DNA of 64,000 bases from Dreissena polymorpha (lineage: Eukaryota; Mollusca; Bivalvia; Myida; Dreissenidae), in assembly GCF_020536995.1 (NCBI RefSeq), contig NC_068357.1, positions 60,372,123 through 60,436,122 on the forward strand. The letters run 5' to 3'. The notes beneath the pieces were generated by a model. That model had not been told where the DNA came from. It worked only from the letters and a program-made list of their open reading frames with translations, and did no database searches. A program made the translations under genes and the position numbers. Of this stretch, positions 23,901 to 32,881 are shown piece after piece. Positions within the stretch are counted from its first letter, which is position 1, and the number at the start of each line of letters is the position of its first letter.

Positions 23901-24138
23901 TAAGCTGTGGACTTTTCTCACAATATTCCCTAGGAATGTCTGCATCGCAAAATAATTTATTAAAATAGGGACTGGCAGACGCCAAAACGCAAGCGTGTGC
24001 GTGAAATTGAAAGTCGAATATTTGAATTATAACATCGCACAGTTTTTGAACTGATCTTTGTTTATTTAAAAGGCTGAATATCAGAGAATTATGTTTATTA
24101 TCGTGAAAAAATCTCGAAGAACTGTCAAAGGAATCCAT
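13483..24138 (-). CDS. BTB/POZ and C2H2 zinc-finger protein, two coding exons, 610 aa
   Basis: Exon 23739-24138 (ATG at 24138) ends one base into a Gly codon before GTATGT. Exon 13483-14915 starts after TTTTTTCAG with the other two bases, so the join reads LTSIIG-FCNLYQQG. The predicted protein has an N-terminal BTB/POZ domain (about residues 20-134), which normally gives dimerisation and co-repressor binding. A linker carries an AT-hook-like KKRGRPRKQP (171-180). Eight C2H2 fingers follow (292-516), then an acidic tail. This is the architecture of ZBTB-type nuclear transcription factors. The 8.8 kb intron is filled with transposons and tandem repeats. I cannot assign an orthologue. The chance that the two exons belong to separate genes is small but not zero. 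Confidence 0.85.
15495..16692. mobile_element. non-autonomous hAT transposon with 8-bp duplication
   Basis: ATTAATAT lies at 15487-15494 and again at 16693-16700. The ends read TAGGTTTGGCA and, inverted, CAGGGTTGGCA, the classic hAT terminal pattern. Subterminal blocks are related on the two sides (GACCGGGCCGGCGGTCAAT and the inverted CGGTTTTTACCGGTT region), with scattered TCAATCGACCAG-like motifs. About 1.2 kb with no transposase frame. Confidence 0.85.
17199..17525. mobile_element. probable decayed hAT-like MITE
   Basis: It begins CTGTTTTTTTTACTC and ends AAGAAAAAAAACCCTG, preceded by GGGAAAGGGCCGATATTTGG. This matches the right-end layout of the element at 61825-62527. No flanking duplication is evident. 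Confidence 0.4.
17526..18183. other. intronic sequence, no feature
   Basis: AT-rich. The short plus-strand open frames here show no conserved motif. Confidence 0.4.
18184..20695 (+). repeat. 2.5 kb tandem-unit element, copy 1
   Basis: The head is AACAAGAGGGCCCTGTATCG and the tail TTTGGCCAGTGGAGCTAAAA. Between them are about 14 units of roughly 175 bp, each containing GGGGCAGGGTCAAATTTGAC, TGTCACTACATACCAAATTT, GGTTATGGACAAG and TTTTCACAAAATAGGC. A different end segment (CACCCCAGGAACATTCCTG, a short CGCA run and GACGGACACAGGACCATG) follows the last unit. The second copy is at 39681-41987 in the same orientation. Confidence 0.85.
20971..22946 (+). repeat. about 330-bp dispersed repeat, copy B, interrupted
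   Basis: Left part 20971-21010 and right part 22636-22946 together match copy A at 11879-12914 in inverted orientation. Copy B is interrupted by the 1.6 kb element at 21011-22635, but lacks the TA-flanked insertion found in A. Confidence 0.7.
21011..22635. mobile_element. 1.6 kb hAT-like element with CAGTGTCCGACAAAT ends
   Basis: The termini are CAGTGTCCGACAAAT and ATTTGTCGGACACTG, exact inverted repeats of 15 bp. Longer related subterminal blocks follow (GGGCTACT..GAAATTTTCC on both sides). No duplication survives in the flanks. At 21393-21488 a small frame with a good start context reads MSNSDNVFDVVKYPR and continues with KKIKTIADSSKR before a stop that overlaps a possible donor (CGGTAACG). 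This may be the first exon of the original transposase or a captured host exon. Confidence 0.7.
22985..23590 (+). repeat. tandem duplication of about 120 bp, second copy interrupted
   Basis: Phrases CTGTTTGTGTTTATTTATGC, ACCTATTACAGTGCCGCC and TGGATTC occur twice. The second occurrence is split by the element at 23123-23511. The first copy therefore shows the uninterrupted state. Confidence 0.65.
23123..23511. mobile_element. hAT5-like MITE with 5-bp duplication TTTAA
   Basis: The ends CAGGGATGGAAA and TTTCCATCCCTG are inverted repeats. TTTAA stands at 23118-23122 and 23512-23516. The uninterrupted duplicate at about 23005-23040 has a single TTTAA at the equivalent place. Internal TTGCCCA motifs repeat in both halves. 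389 bp, non-coding. Confidence 0.75.
23739..24138 (-). CDS. BTB-ZF exon 1: start codon and BTB/POZ domain
   Basis: ATG at 24138 opens a 133-codon frame plus one base. BTB hallmarks are visible: LCDVIIQIFDFQFHAHACVL (the buried Asp and the HACVL strand), then SASPYFNKLF, then IIDFMYTSSISL, and the final helix AEVAKIMQLTS. The donor GTATGT begins at 23738. Reading on past it gives only a short intron-encoded tail. The start has no in-frame ATG just upstream and sits next to a CCAAT-type motif (GATTGG on the plus strand, about 24171). The length and order of segments fit an ordinary BTB domain. Confidence 0.9.
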
Positions 24139-25527
24139 CTTGGAAACTGCATTTAATAATTATCCTCAGATGATTGGTTGTTCGAATGACTATACCGCAT
24201 TGCCCATGTGATGGTTACATACCACAATGCGCTAAATACCAGTTGCGGACAGAATCAGATCTAAGATGGAGTAAATCCAAAGATTCATCAATAAACATAC
24301 GGAAACTCACGATAACACCAATCTTTGTGTGTTTTAAAGAGCTTTGGTAAATGTTAGAAAATAGTTTTTATCAACTATCTTAAGTTTACCTGATAAATAA
24401 TTTTATTAGCTTTCGAAAACAACCGATGTGTAGTTGAATCGTTAAAAGTGTTCGAGTTACATAGTTTACAGTAAAGATGGTGTAGTTTTACGGCAAATGA
24501 AGTTGCACTCCTTGTTTCTATAAAAACATATAAAAAATACGGGATTCCCTCCTGTGCAAAAAGTCACATACAATGAATAATTTTATTAATTCTATGTCTG
24601 TAATTAGAAGATTAATCGCGTTTCGGAAATAACAAGACATGCATGCCCCCGGAATCCACTTTTCTTTAAAAACCATTTTATGCAAGAAAAAAGCCTGCTG
24701 CACAAGTTCACGAGCTTCACGACTGAAGCCGTACATCGACATTTATTAGTAAACACTGTTTTGTTCGCGCTATATTTGTTAAGTAGGTACACATGTATAA
24801 CGTCGGGTTTCGGGTTCCGTCGTTACCTTAAGTTCAGCTCGTCGCATTAAGGATCAATACTATTATGATCCGATTAATACCACGATAGAGCTTACATTTC
24901 GTTTAGGATATGTTGTGAATTTGCATCGTCACGGAAATAAGTAGAGGACTGTGTTTTCGTGTACAGTTGTTCAGCTAGGATAGGCTTTGCATTAATATTT
25001 ACTTGTGAATCACGGGCCAGGCCCTAAGGGTTCGGTCGCCCCCGATTGATTAGTATATTATCCGTTGTCATTCCATTGAATCTTGCATAAACACCCATTG
25101 CCGTGAGCAGCGCTTTGCGATAACACCCAAACCCAACGTCATGAATGAACAAAATACACGAATATCCCGAATTAAGGGTATATAAATATAAAGTGGCTTA
25201 CCGGGTGAATATATCCGCTACTCCTTCACGAAAAACACAAAAAGTACACCATCTTGGAAGTATGTGCCAACTAACCTCACTTAAAGCCGGTGAGCTCCCG
25301 TATACGCATGCCCCCTTGGGTATACTTCGATTACTGTCCACATGTGGGTATTGTCTACCAATGTTATCCCAAACATACCATATATCTGCTATTTAACTTT
25401 TTGGTTTTGGTTTGAATGTTTACAGATAAACGGCCTTCATGAGGATAGTATGGTTAGATTAAAAAAATATATAATGTAATGGTCAAAATATTAATAAAGC
25501 TGTATATGTTATTCAAGGACTCTGTAA
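24139..25527. other. upstream flank of the BTB-ZF gene
   Basis: It presumably holds the promoter and 5' UTR. Only an inverted CCAAT-type motif near 24171 is worth noting. No TATA box in a convincing position and no other exon was seen. Confidence 0.35.
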
Positions 25528-25761
25528 GACATTTCTGCTTTTGGTAAAACTTTTGAATTGCCAACATTCCATAGTCATATGACAAGAAAGCACACAGGAC
25601 CGATGAAGCCTGAAGCTATATTTTTAAACATTCACTTGAAACAACACTTTAACTTTAGTCTTATTAACGCTGTAAAAATGTGTTGCTTGCTCATTTATTG
25701 TGATGTTTTTTTTTATTTTTCAGCTCTATCTCATCACCAAAAATTAATAGGAAACACTTAA
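25528..25761 (+). pseudogene. decayed C2H2 zinc-finger fragment
   Basis: The open frame reads FGKTFELPTFHSHMTRKHTG followed by PMKPE. It keeps the GKTF, the two histidines and an HTG-x-KP-like linker of a C2H2 finger. Both cysteines that should precede GKTF are absent, a stop lies just before, and the rest of the frame is not finger-like. It is on the strand opposite to the BTB-ZF gene. A remnant of a zinc-finger gene or retrocopy is the simplest reading. Chance resemblance is possible. Confidence 0.3.
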
Positions 25762-26399
25762 TTATTTTTCGTTACTTTTTAATCTTATTTATTAAAATCT
25801 TTTATTTTTATGCACAAGCTGAAGAATGATTGTCATCATAAGATACCTAAATTATCTACACACACATTAAATATAATCTAAACAACTTTTTATTCTGTTC
25901 AACTAACGTTAACACTTGTCGGTAAAGCCTATGTAAAAACTGAGCTTTATTCTAGCAACCATCCAGATAGGTCATCATTTATACATCGGTCTACAGTACC
26001 TAAAAAACAAATGAAACGATGGCTGACCATATGTAAAATGCAGCCGATATCCGAGCAAAAAGGCATAAACCAATCAAACAGAATGTTTATTCCTGCATGA
26101 AAAGGGTCAATTTAGTTAAATCTGATGAAGTTTATTGATTTAGTTATTAAAGAAAAGTAAAGAGCGCTAAGACCACCGGTAGACGGTTTCACCAGGCTAC
26201 AGTTGTTCAAATGCACTTATAAATCTGGCAATGGTCTGCTATCAGCTTAAATTGTCTTTACATATATTCTACTTTTATAATAATTCGTCATTTATTGATC
26301 ATTTCTCTTTATTGGAAATAATAATTGTTCATATCCGTTTCAAGAATTGTATAAACACAACCAAATTGGCTAATACATAGTCAGCGCGGTATTGATAAT
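25762..26399. other. no gene seen
   Basis: AT-rich intergenic sequence with nothing recognised. Confidence 0.4.
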
Positions 26400-26520
26400 G
26401 GCAGCAACAATCAATTGTACTTTTATTAAATCAATACTCGAACTCGGGACTTCAAGCAATCAGGCCCGCTCCCGCTCACACAACTCACCAGCATCCCCGA
26501 TTATGTTCGATAGCATGTCA
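26400..26520 (-). mobile_element. possible tRNA-derived SINE fragment
   Basis: On the minus strand GGTGAGTTGTGTGAGCGGG is followed by CTTGAAGTCCCGAGTTCGAG. This resembles the body and B-box region of a tRNA head, but the B box is imperfect. Confidence 0.35.
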
Positions 26521-26639
26521 CTTAAGCCAAGTTAAAATTCACATTCGATTGCGAGCTGCAATTTCAGTGTACTTAAAAGTCCTATAAAAAGATCCCAACT
26601 TTACCCACGGGTAAAACATATTCTATGTAAACTACTCCT

Positions 26640-26765
26640 GCCCCAGCCCCACGTTTAGAGTCATTTTCGTCGGATAGTGCAACGTGTAAGTCAGTCAAGG
26701 ACTTGAACCCGGGACCTCCTGATACCAAGGCAATGGCCGTACCGAGTAAGTTAACAGGGCCTTCT
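26640..26765 (-). mobile_element. tRNA-derived SINE
   Basis: On the minus strand a perfect B box (GGTTCAAGTCC) follows TATCAGGAGGTCCCG at the expected distance from a tRNA-like 5' half (GTTAACTTACTCGGTACGG). The A box is degenerate. The sequence downstream (ATCCGACGAAAATGACTC) would be the SINE body. Confidence 0.5.
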
Positions 26766-27364
26766 TAAATACAGGTCAGCAATCCCGCTTTGGGTCGCGA
26801 CCTTGGCACATACATGCATACAGATGTGAGAAGTGTTATTTGCTGGTATGGTCTATTTCTTGAACCTTATTATAAGTTACAAACATACCAGATTTTAAAA
26901 GACAGTTTTGATTTCAGACTGGTTCGCTCCGCGTGTTGAACGCGTCTGACACAACCCGTTTGTGACGATTACATTTCATGTTGCTTCAAGATGAATGTCA
27001 AAAATGCGCACCAAATAAAACACACATTAGAGCAAGTAAACGTAAGAACGTATACTGATCGACAACCGTGCTTTGTATGATGCTTGCTGGGTCAGTACAT
27101 TTTCTCGGAGAACGGTACTAAATATCAAACCCAATCCAACGTTACATACGTAGTTATATATAGGCATTAACACAATTCTCCTTTTTCTTTTCTTCTTCTT
27201 ATACAATACAACACTTCTTCTAAATAGAAGATTGTGTGCCGGCGCCTATTGGTTAAGGGGTTAAAACTGTACAAAGGTGCTCAGTTGTGTGTTAATTTTA
27301 AACTTTTTATAGTGTTAGTGTTTACAGGTGGATAAGGTGGACAATGACAGCCACAAAAATGCTT
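26766..27364. other. no gene seen
   Basis: Intergenic sequence with no recognised exon or repeat end. Confidence 0.4.
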
Positions 27365-27833
27365 GATTAGTCATTGTCGGCTCGGGTACTATACTTACAT
27401 GTATCCCGGGTACTCTTAAGTATACTGACATGTAACCCGGGTACGGTAAATATACAGAAACGTACCCACTCTGGATCAGCAGACGATTTATGATGTATCA
27501 CGATTGAAACGTACCCGGGAAATTTTACGCTAAATCGGTCGTTGTCGGCTATTTTTTGCAATTTATTATATTCACATTTATGTCACTTTTCTGTAAAATG
27601 GCCTCTATATTATCGAAACTCATACTCAAAAAGCATGTTGATGCAATTTTTTCAAAAGAGAAGTTTGTTTAAGATAATCGGTAGCGCGTTTTACGACATC
27701 GGATTTGGGGCGGGAATATAACTCGGGTCCAGTCTAAAAGCGACCGGGTACGAATAAGTATATTTACCGTACCTGGGGTACATGTAATTATATTTAAGAT
27801 GAACATAGTACCCGAGCCGACAGTGACCAATCG
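27365..27833. repeat. inverted-repeat element with GTCGGCTCGGGTAC ends, copy 2
   Basis: The left end GATTAGTCATTGTCGGCTCG and the right end GAGCCGACAGTGACCAATC are inverted repeats of about 25 bp. CGGGTAC and GTACCCG motifs occur throughout, and long subterminal stretches can pair. Copy 1 (4957-5366) is inverted relative to it. A 40-bp piece starting CACTCTGGATCAGCAGACG (27470) also occurs at 32433. Confidence 0.65.
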
Positions 27834-28059
27834 AGCTCTTAGCTTTTAATTGCTTTGTAAACACGATCTTTAACTTTTGATTAGCTTAGTTTTGTTGCGG
27901 CAAAGAAATACTAGTGCCGGGTTTGCATTATTATAGATTTGAGTTTATCCCATTTGAGGTTACTTTGGATTGTAAGACCTAGGCATGTGGCGTGATTAAC
28001 TTTTTTATGATGTGATCATGCAGTTTATATGAGAATATAATATTGTTACATTTTAAATA

Positions 28060-28570
28060 ATGCTGATGATGTTGCATTTCTAGGGTCGAAGATCATCAAC
28101 CAGTCCTGCTCTTATCGACCAGCAGCTTCAATATCTAGCAAGCGGTTATTGGCGTTGGAGAGGTTGCTGGTTTTTGTGTAGATAATGCGTCCATCTGCAA
28201 AAAAGTCATAGAGTGCTATATGTTTGATATAATCGGCAAAGTCGTTTATATAGATCAGAAATAAGATGGACCCAAGACAGTGCCATTATGAATCCGGAGA
28301 TTTCAGGTACCTTGTCTGACATGATTCCCTCCAGGACATATCTGTTTGGAATGAAGTCAAATATCCAGAAGCAAATATTTGAATTAATTCCATAGTATTT
28401 TAGTTTGTATAAGAGTGCTGGTGTGGTGCTTTAACGAATGCTTTTGCAAAAATAATAATGATGATGGCAGTTTGTAAACCTTGATTATTTGATTGGGTGA
28501 GGTTTTGTAGGAATGATATCAGTTGTGTTTCGCAAGAACGGGAAGGTCTAAAAATGTGTTGGAGTCCATA
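28060..28570 (-). mobile_element. LINE reverse-transcriptase fragment, decayed
   Basis: The minus strand encodes, in shifting frames, pieces of a non-LTR reverse transcriptase: RYVLEGIMSDKVPEISG, GTVLGP, LFLIYINDFADYIKHIALYD, then FADG where FADD is normal, and LLDIEAAGR. GTVLGP and LFLIYINDF are in different frames, so at least one frameshift separates them. Only the palm region is left, with no endonuclease or 3' tail. The motifs fit CR1/jockey-like LINEs. I would not go further. Confidence 0.75.
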
Positions 28571-28583
28571 TGAAACATTTTTA

Positions 28584-28622
28584 TTCGCATAATACGGGCA
28601 AAAGCCCGCGAAGCGGGCGTTG
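28584..28622. other. GC-rich hairpins
   Basis: GGGCAAAAGCCC overlaps GCCCGCGAAGCGGGC, two strong adjacent stem-loops in an AT-rich setting next to the LINE fragment. They may mark the end of a mobile element. Confidence 0.4.
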
Positions 28623-29595
28623 ACCGTTCATACGTATGGAAATTTAGACATTAACTTACATAAGAATACCACATATGGAGTGGATGCGACTCAAAAAAAA
28701 TTGCCACGCGACATATATTTTCGCGATGCTATTTATGACCTTGAACAAATCAAAAACACTTTGACATATGCTAAATCACATTTAAATACATACCTCAGGA
28801 AAAATTATATCAATGACATCATAATTGTGTAGCGAATTGCACTAAATATTCTCGCATTATTTGTTTTTCTTCGCAACCGTTCCAGAATTAAGTCATTACT
28901 CAATTATTTCCCCTGAATGCTCTTCTTCAGTGGGTATAAGCCGAAGACTGGTTCACTACATATAGTGACAGTCTTTACCAAACACAATTTAGGTGAACAT
29001 AACCCGTCTTTAATATATTGCCGAATCTCAGATTTCTGTCGAATTTATTTGCTTTGATCTTTTCGATATCTTATTGTTATTATTATCCTGACAAATCACA
29101 AACGCTTGTTAAAAAATTATTTGTTCTAAACATTATAGTTGGCATCTCTATTCTTCCAGTATTCTCGCGGTATTTCAATAACGACACCCTACTGTTTATT
29201 TGTCATAATTTGTGACGCATTTTCCATTCGCTCTCAGAAAGAAGTTTTACGTGTGATCATGAGCAATATTCTGGTAAGTTGTCGTTGTTATCCACCAGAA
29301 ACACATTTATTCACAAAATTTAAAGATATTCCGATCTAACTTTTTAGTCTTTTAGCTTTAATTTTTAACGTATTTACACCTCGTCTGCTCGCACTTTACC
29401 GATATCCCGAAAGGCTACATATCACTATAATTAGTTTAGGCCTAAAAACCACAAAATCCGATACCGTTGAATTTTCGTACCACAATCTTACGTAAAAAAA
29501 TCTTTCAGATTTGAAATCAACAAAAAACAAGACATTTATAAATTGTCTGCATTATTGATCCAATTTTAAGATATTTGTTGGTTTTCCGTTTTTAG
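28623..29595. other. no supported gene
   Basis: A frame starting with ATG at 29139 ends at a good donor (CTG then GTAAGT, about 29275), but the peptide has no family resemblance and does not join the downstream frame in phase. I leave it unannotated. Confidence 0.35.
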
Positions 29596-29786
29596 AAGCT
29601 GTTCTGCCAAGGCAAGAGCTGGGCATGATACAAGCCATTCTATCCAGCAAAACTGACAGTTTTGGTTTACAGAAATCAACAAATGAGGGAATCCTGAACT
29701 ATAAAAATTTCCAAGCTAAACACACAGTTATAATCTGTGATGATCTTTATTGGTTCTGTTTGTTTACTTGGATGGAACATGTGTGA
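29596..29786 (+). CDS. possible terminal exon, unidentified
   Basis: After TTCCGTTTTTAG a frame is open for 62 codons to a TGA at 29784 (AVLPRQELGMIQAILSS near the start, VIICDDLYWF near the end). AATAAA signals at 30322 and 30410 could end a transcript. No family is recognised and no upstream coding exon fits. It could equally be a non-coding exon. Confidence 0.2.
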
Positions 29787-31004
29787 ACTTTTATAGAACT
29801 TTGAAAAGTCTATATATGTCTATCTATTAACAAAAATCAGCTATGGTATAATAAGATCAGATGTGCAAACAATATCAAAGGGTTGTTAAATTAACAATTT
29901 GAAGGCAATTATGCTGAAAAAATATGAAAGTTCCCATGCAAATTTTGTCTGTATATCGACAAGTGTCTGCCGATAATTGTCAAACTAGTAAAACAAATCT
30001 TACCACAAGTATGTAAAAGCACTAAGTACCTGTGATCATTTTTAGTAAGATAGTGTAATTCTAAACAGTAGCAAATAGCTTGTTTAGTAAATGCATAATG
30101 CAATTAATATGATTTCCGTTCTATTGTGTAATTAATAACAGGTTGTTACTTGTTAATCCATGATAAATGTTTTATGGCTAGTACAAAACCAGCAATGTTA
30201 ATTTTGTAAAAGGTAATACAATAACACCACTTTGTAATTTCATATACGTAAATATTCTTGAAATGTAGGTTGATGACAGTGTTTTAGTTTTACTTATTTT
30301 GTAACTATTATTTTATGTGCAAATAAATGATGTGAAGTGTTTTGTATCTCCACACAATACCACATACCTTTTTATATATGTACTGTGTTATGTGTTATTT
30401 GAATGTTTCAATAAAAAATATGGATGATATAACATGATGCATTGTAATATTTGCATTCAAATTGTAACTATAGAGCTAAGTGTATGCAGTTTAGACTGTG
30501 ATTTTAGAATAGCTACAAAATGGCTAGTTTTTTAGTGGCGACAAAATTTAAACTATTCAACAATAGTTTGCGAAAGAAAATTAGAAACTTGCAAGATACC
30601 TGTATTTATTAAATATTTTAATTGCAAAACAAACATGTTGTTATGCTGTTACACATAATTATACATTGATAATAAATAAGAAGACAATTAGTGGTGTTAA
30701 CGTTTCCCAACAGTAGAAATCATTCTTCTGATGAAGTCAGTGATATAAAGACGAAAGCTCCAGGTATGGCTTTCAATACGTAGTGTGTGTTATTTGACAG
30801 TCTAAAACTTATTGGATGAAAAAAAAATCCTGTCAAATTTGTCAATCAAAATTGATTTGACACATCAGATGATTTTGATTATGTTAAATCAGTGTACTGT
30901 TTGCTAAATGCAACTGCTTAAGTAAGCTGTCAAGTTGAATTGAGACATTTGATGAAACAAACTGTTTCCTGGGTAGGACCAGTACTTATTGTCTATGTGA
31001 TGTA
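29787..31004. other. no gene seen
   Basis: AT-rich sequence with two AATAAA motifs (30322, 30410) and nothing else I can support. Confidence 0.4.
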
Positions 31005-31901
31005 CCATGGCGTCGAAAGTCTACAAGACCTACTAGGTATAACGAGAAATGTACTTCGACGTACAATTTTCACCGACCCTTGAGTGTTCGCCAATCAGAA
31101 GACACCTAACGTCTGTTGCTTTTAGAGATATTTGACATTGAACATTATTATTATTATTATTTATACCGAATTAAGCTACTATCGACCGCTTACTCATAGA
31201 TATTGTGCGTATTTATTAAACATTATTATTATTATAATTTATACCAAATTATGCGACTATCGACCGCTAACTCATAGATATTGTGCGTATTTATTGACCT
31301 GGCGTGGCGGAATTAACCTCTGACTTATGCAAGTTATGGTTATCACAAAATACGACCAACGGGAAGGTTATAATACATTATTTATCCCGTTAATGCTTGG
31401 TAACTGTTTGATTACCGTTGGGAATTTCCTACACAGTAATGCGCAGGACGGTCGTGATACTCCGCCCCGCATGATCAATAAATACTCACAATATGCTGAA
31501 TAATTTTAATTTTAAAAAGGTAACAATTGAATCTTCTTCAAATTTGTATATAATCTATTTCAATGCATTAAATACTTGAAACTTCTATGTGTTGTTTTTT
31601 TGCCATTCTGATATTTTTATTCATTTTGTCCTCAATTAAAAAAGAGATTTTAAACATTTATTATGAATAAATCTGAAGGAAAAGCGGCTCAATAGACTAG
31701 TATTTTGATTGGCTGTTCAGAAAATGTGTACGTAGAAGTACAAACATGTATGTCAAAGTACAAATTGTACTTTGACGTACAAATATATACTTCGAAGTGT
31801 ATTTTATATTTATGTCGACGTACAATTATTGTACTTCGACGTACATTTCTCTTTTTAACTTGTAGGTCTTCTTGACTTTTAACCCAAATGGTACGCCATA
31901 G
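31005..31901. mobile_element. TA-flanked MITE with long imperfect TIRs, 897 bp
   Basis: TA lies at 31003-31004 and 31902-31903. The ends read CCATGGCGT and, inverted, CTATGGCGT. The arms continue with AAGACCTAC, then GAGAAATGTAC and CGACGTACAAT on both sides. The right half adds further pairings such as CAAAGTACAAATTGTACTTTG. A 70-bp internal segment (TACTATCGACCGC or GACTATCGACCGC, then AACTCATAGATATTGTGCG) is tandemly duplicated at 31140-31300. No transposase. Confidence 0.75.
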
Positions 31902-31924
31902 TATGTTTTTAGGGTTATCTAAAG

Positions 31925-32040
31925 AATGCTCCCACTTAAGGGATCAATACAGAGACCTCCCAGTGACTAAGCCAGTTAGCATACACCCCATCCACTATAC
32001 CACAGACACTGAACCAGCTATGAATTCCTGTGGCTAGAAA
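31925..32040 (-). mobile_element. tRNA-derived SINE
   Basis: The minus strand has an A box, TGGTATAGTGG (exact to TRGYNNARNNG), followed at tRNA spacing by a degraded B box in CTCTGTATTGATCCC. The 5' half resembles tRNA-Asp or tRNA-Glu. Confidence 0.55.
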
Positions 32041-32881
32041 AAAAAGCTAGACTTTAACTTAAGCTTGGAATATGTAACTCGTTTTAAGAATGATTTTTTT
32101 GGAAGCATTACTTTATTATTGCAACAATTATAATATTTTGAACACAATCATGTTCATATATTTATAAAAAATACATGGTTATCAAAAAAACCTTAAAAAG
32201 CTTTTGCCCGTAAATTAGGTAGCACCTATAATCATATTAATACATTTCACATTATATTGTACTTAAAATCGTTGCAAGATTGTTCCGAAGTTTATAGCTC
32301 TTAAGATCTATATAACTTTCTATAACATACTGATCACTTTTCTTAATAACACTCTAATCGTAACAACTCGGCCAACAAAAAAGCAAGACTCGTAAGGTTT
32401 AGTTGAACGTAACCTCAATTTTTTCTTATTACACTCTGGATCAGCAGACGATTTATTTCAGATGTATCACGATTGTTCTTATTACTTTGTTAAAAAATGT
32501 CTTTACAAAAACACATGCGCACATAATTTCTTTAAAAATATTAGCATTAACATTAAAGGAATGTTATTTATATATATATATTTTAGATTTGTTCATTATG
32601 AACAAAAATTTCATAGCGCAAATATTTGTTGCATATTTCCGGAGTAAATAAAGCAATTACGCATGCGTAGTGCGTTAAGAATTTGTGATCCAAGACAAAA
32701 ATCATCAAATTTCTACTTCTACACGAATAATGTAGATTATGAGACCTTCAATGTCATGGTATTTAGTCGTGGGGACAGTTTTTCATATACTTTGTTCAGA
32801 GGTTCTGTTGTCATGCCGTTATTATTTATAGATCGTTTGACATAATCAGTGTTGTTTTATGAGAAGTCATTTTTTGCTAAA
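32041..32881 (+). other. SOCS6-like 5' flank and 5' UTR
   Basis: A splice acceptor (TTATTATTTATAG, ending at 32831) lies 50 bases before the start codon. This suggests a spliced non-coding upstream exon, as is common for SOCS genes. A 40-bp segment at 32433 is shared with the repeat at 27365-27833. Confidence 0.4.

Noticed and set aside
24600-25396. Short open frames upstream of the BTB-ZF gene
   Set aside because: No start context, splice partner or family resemblance. Length is within chance for AT-rich DNA.
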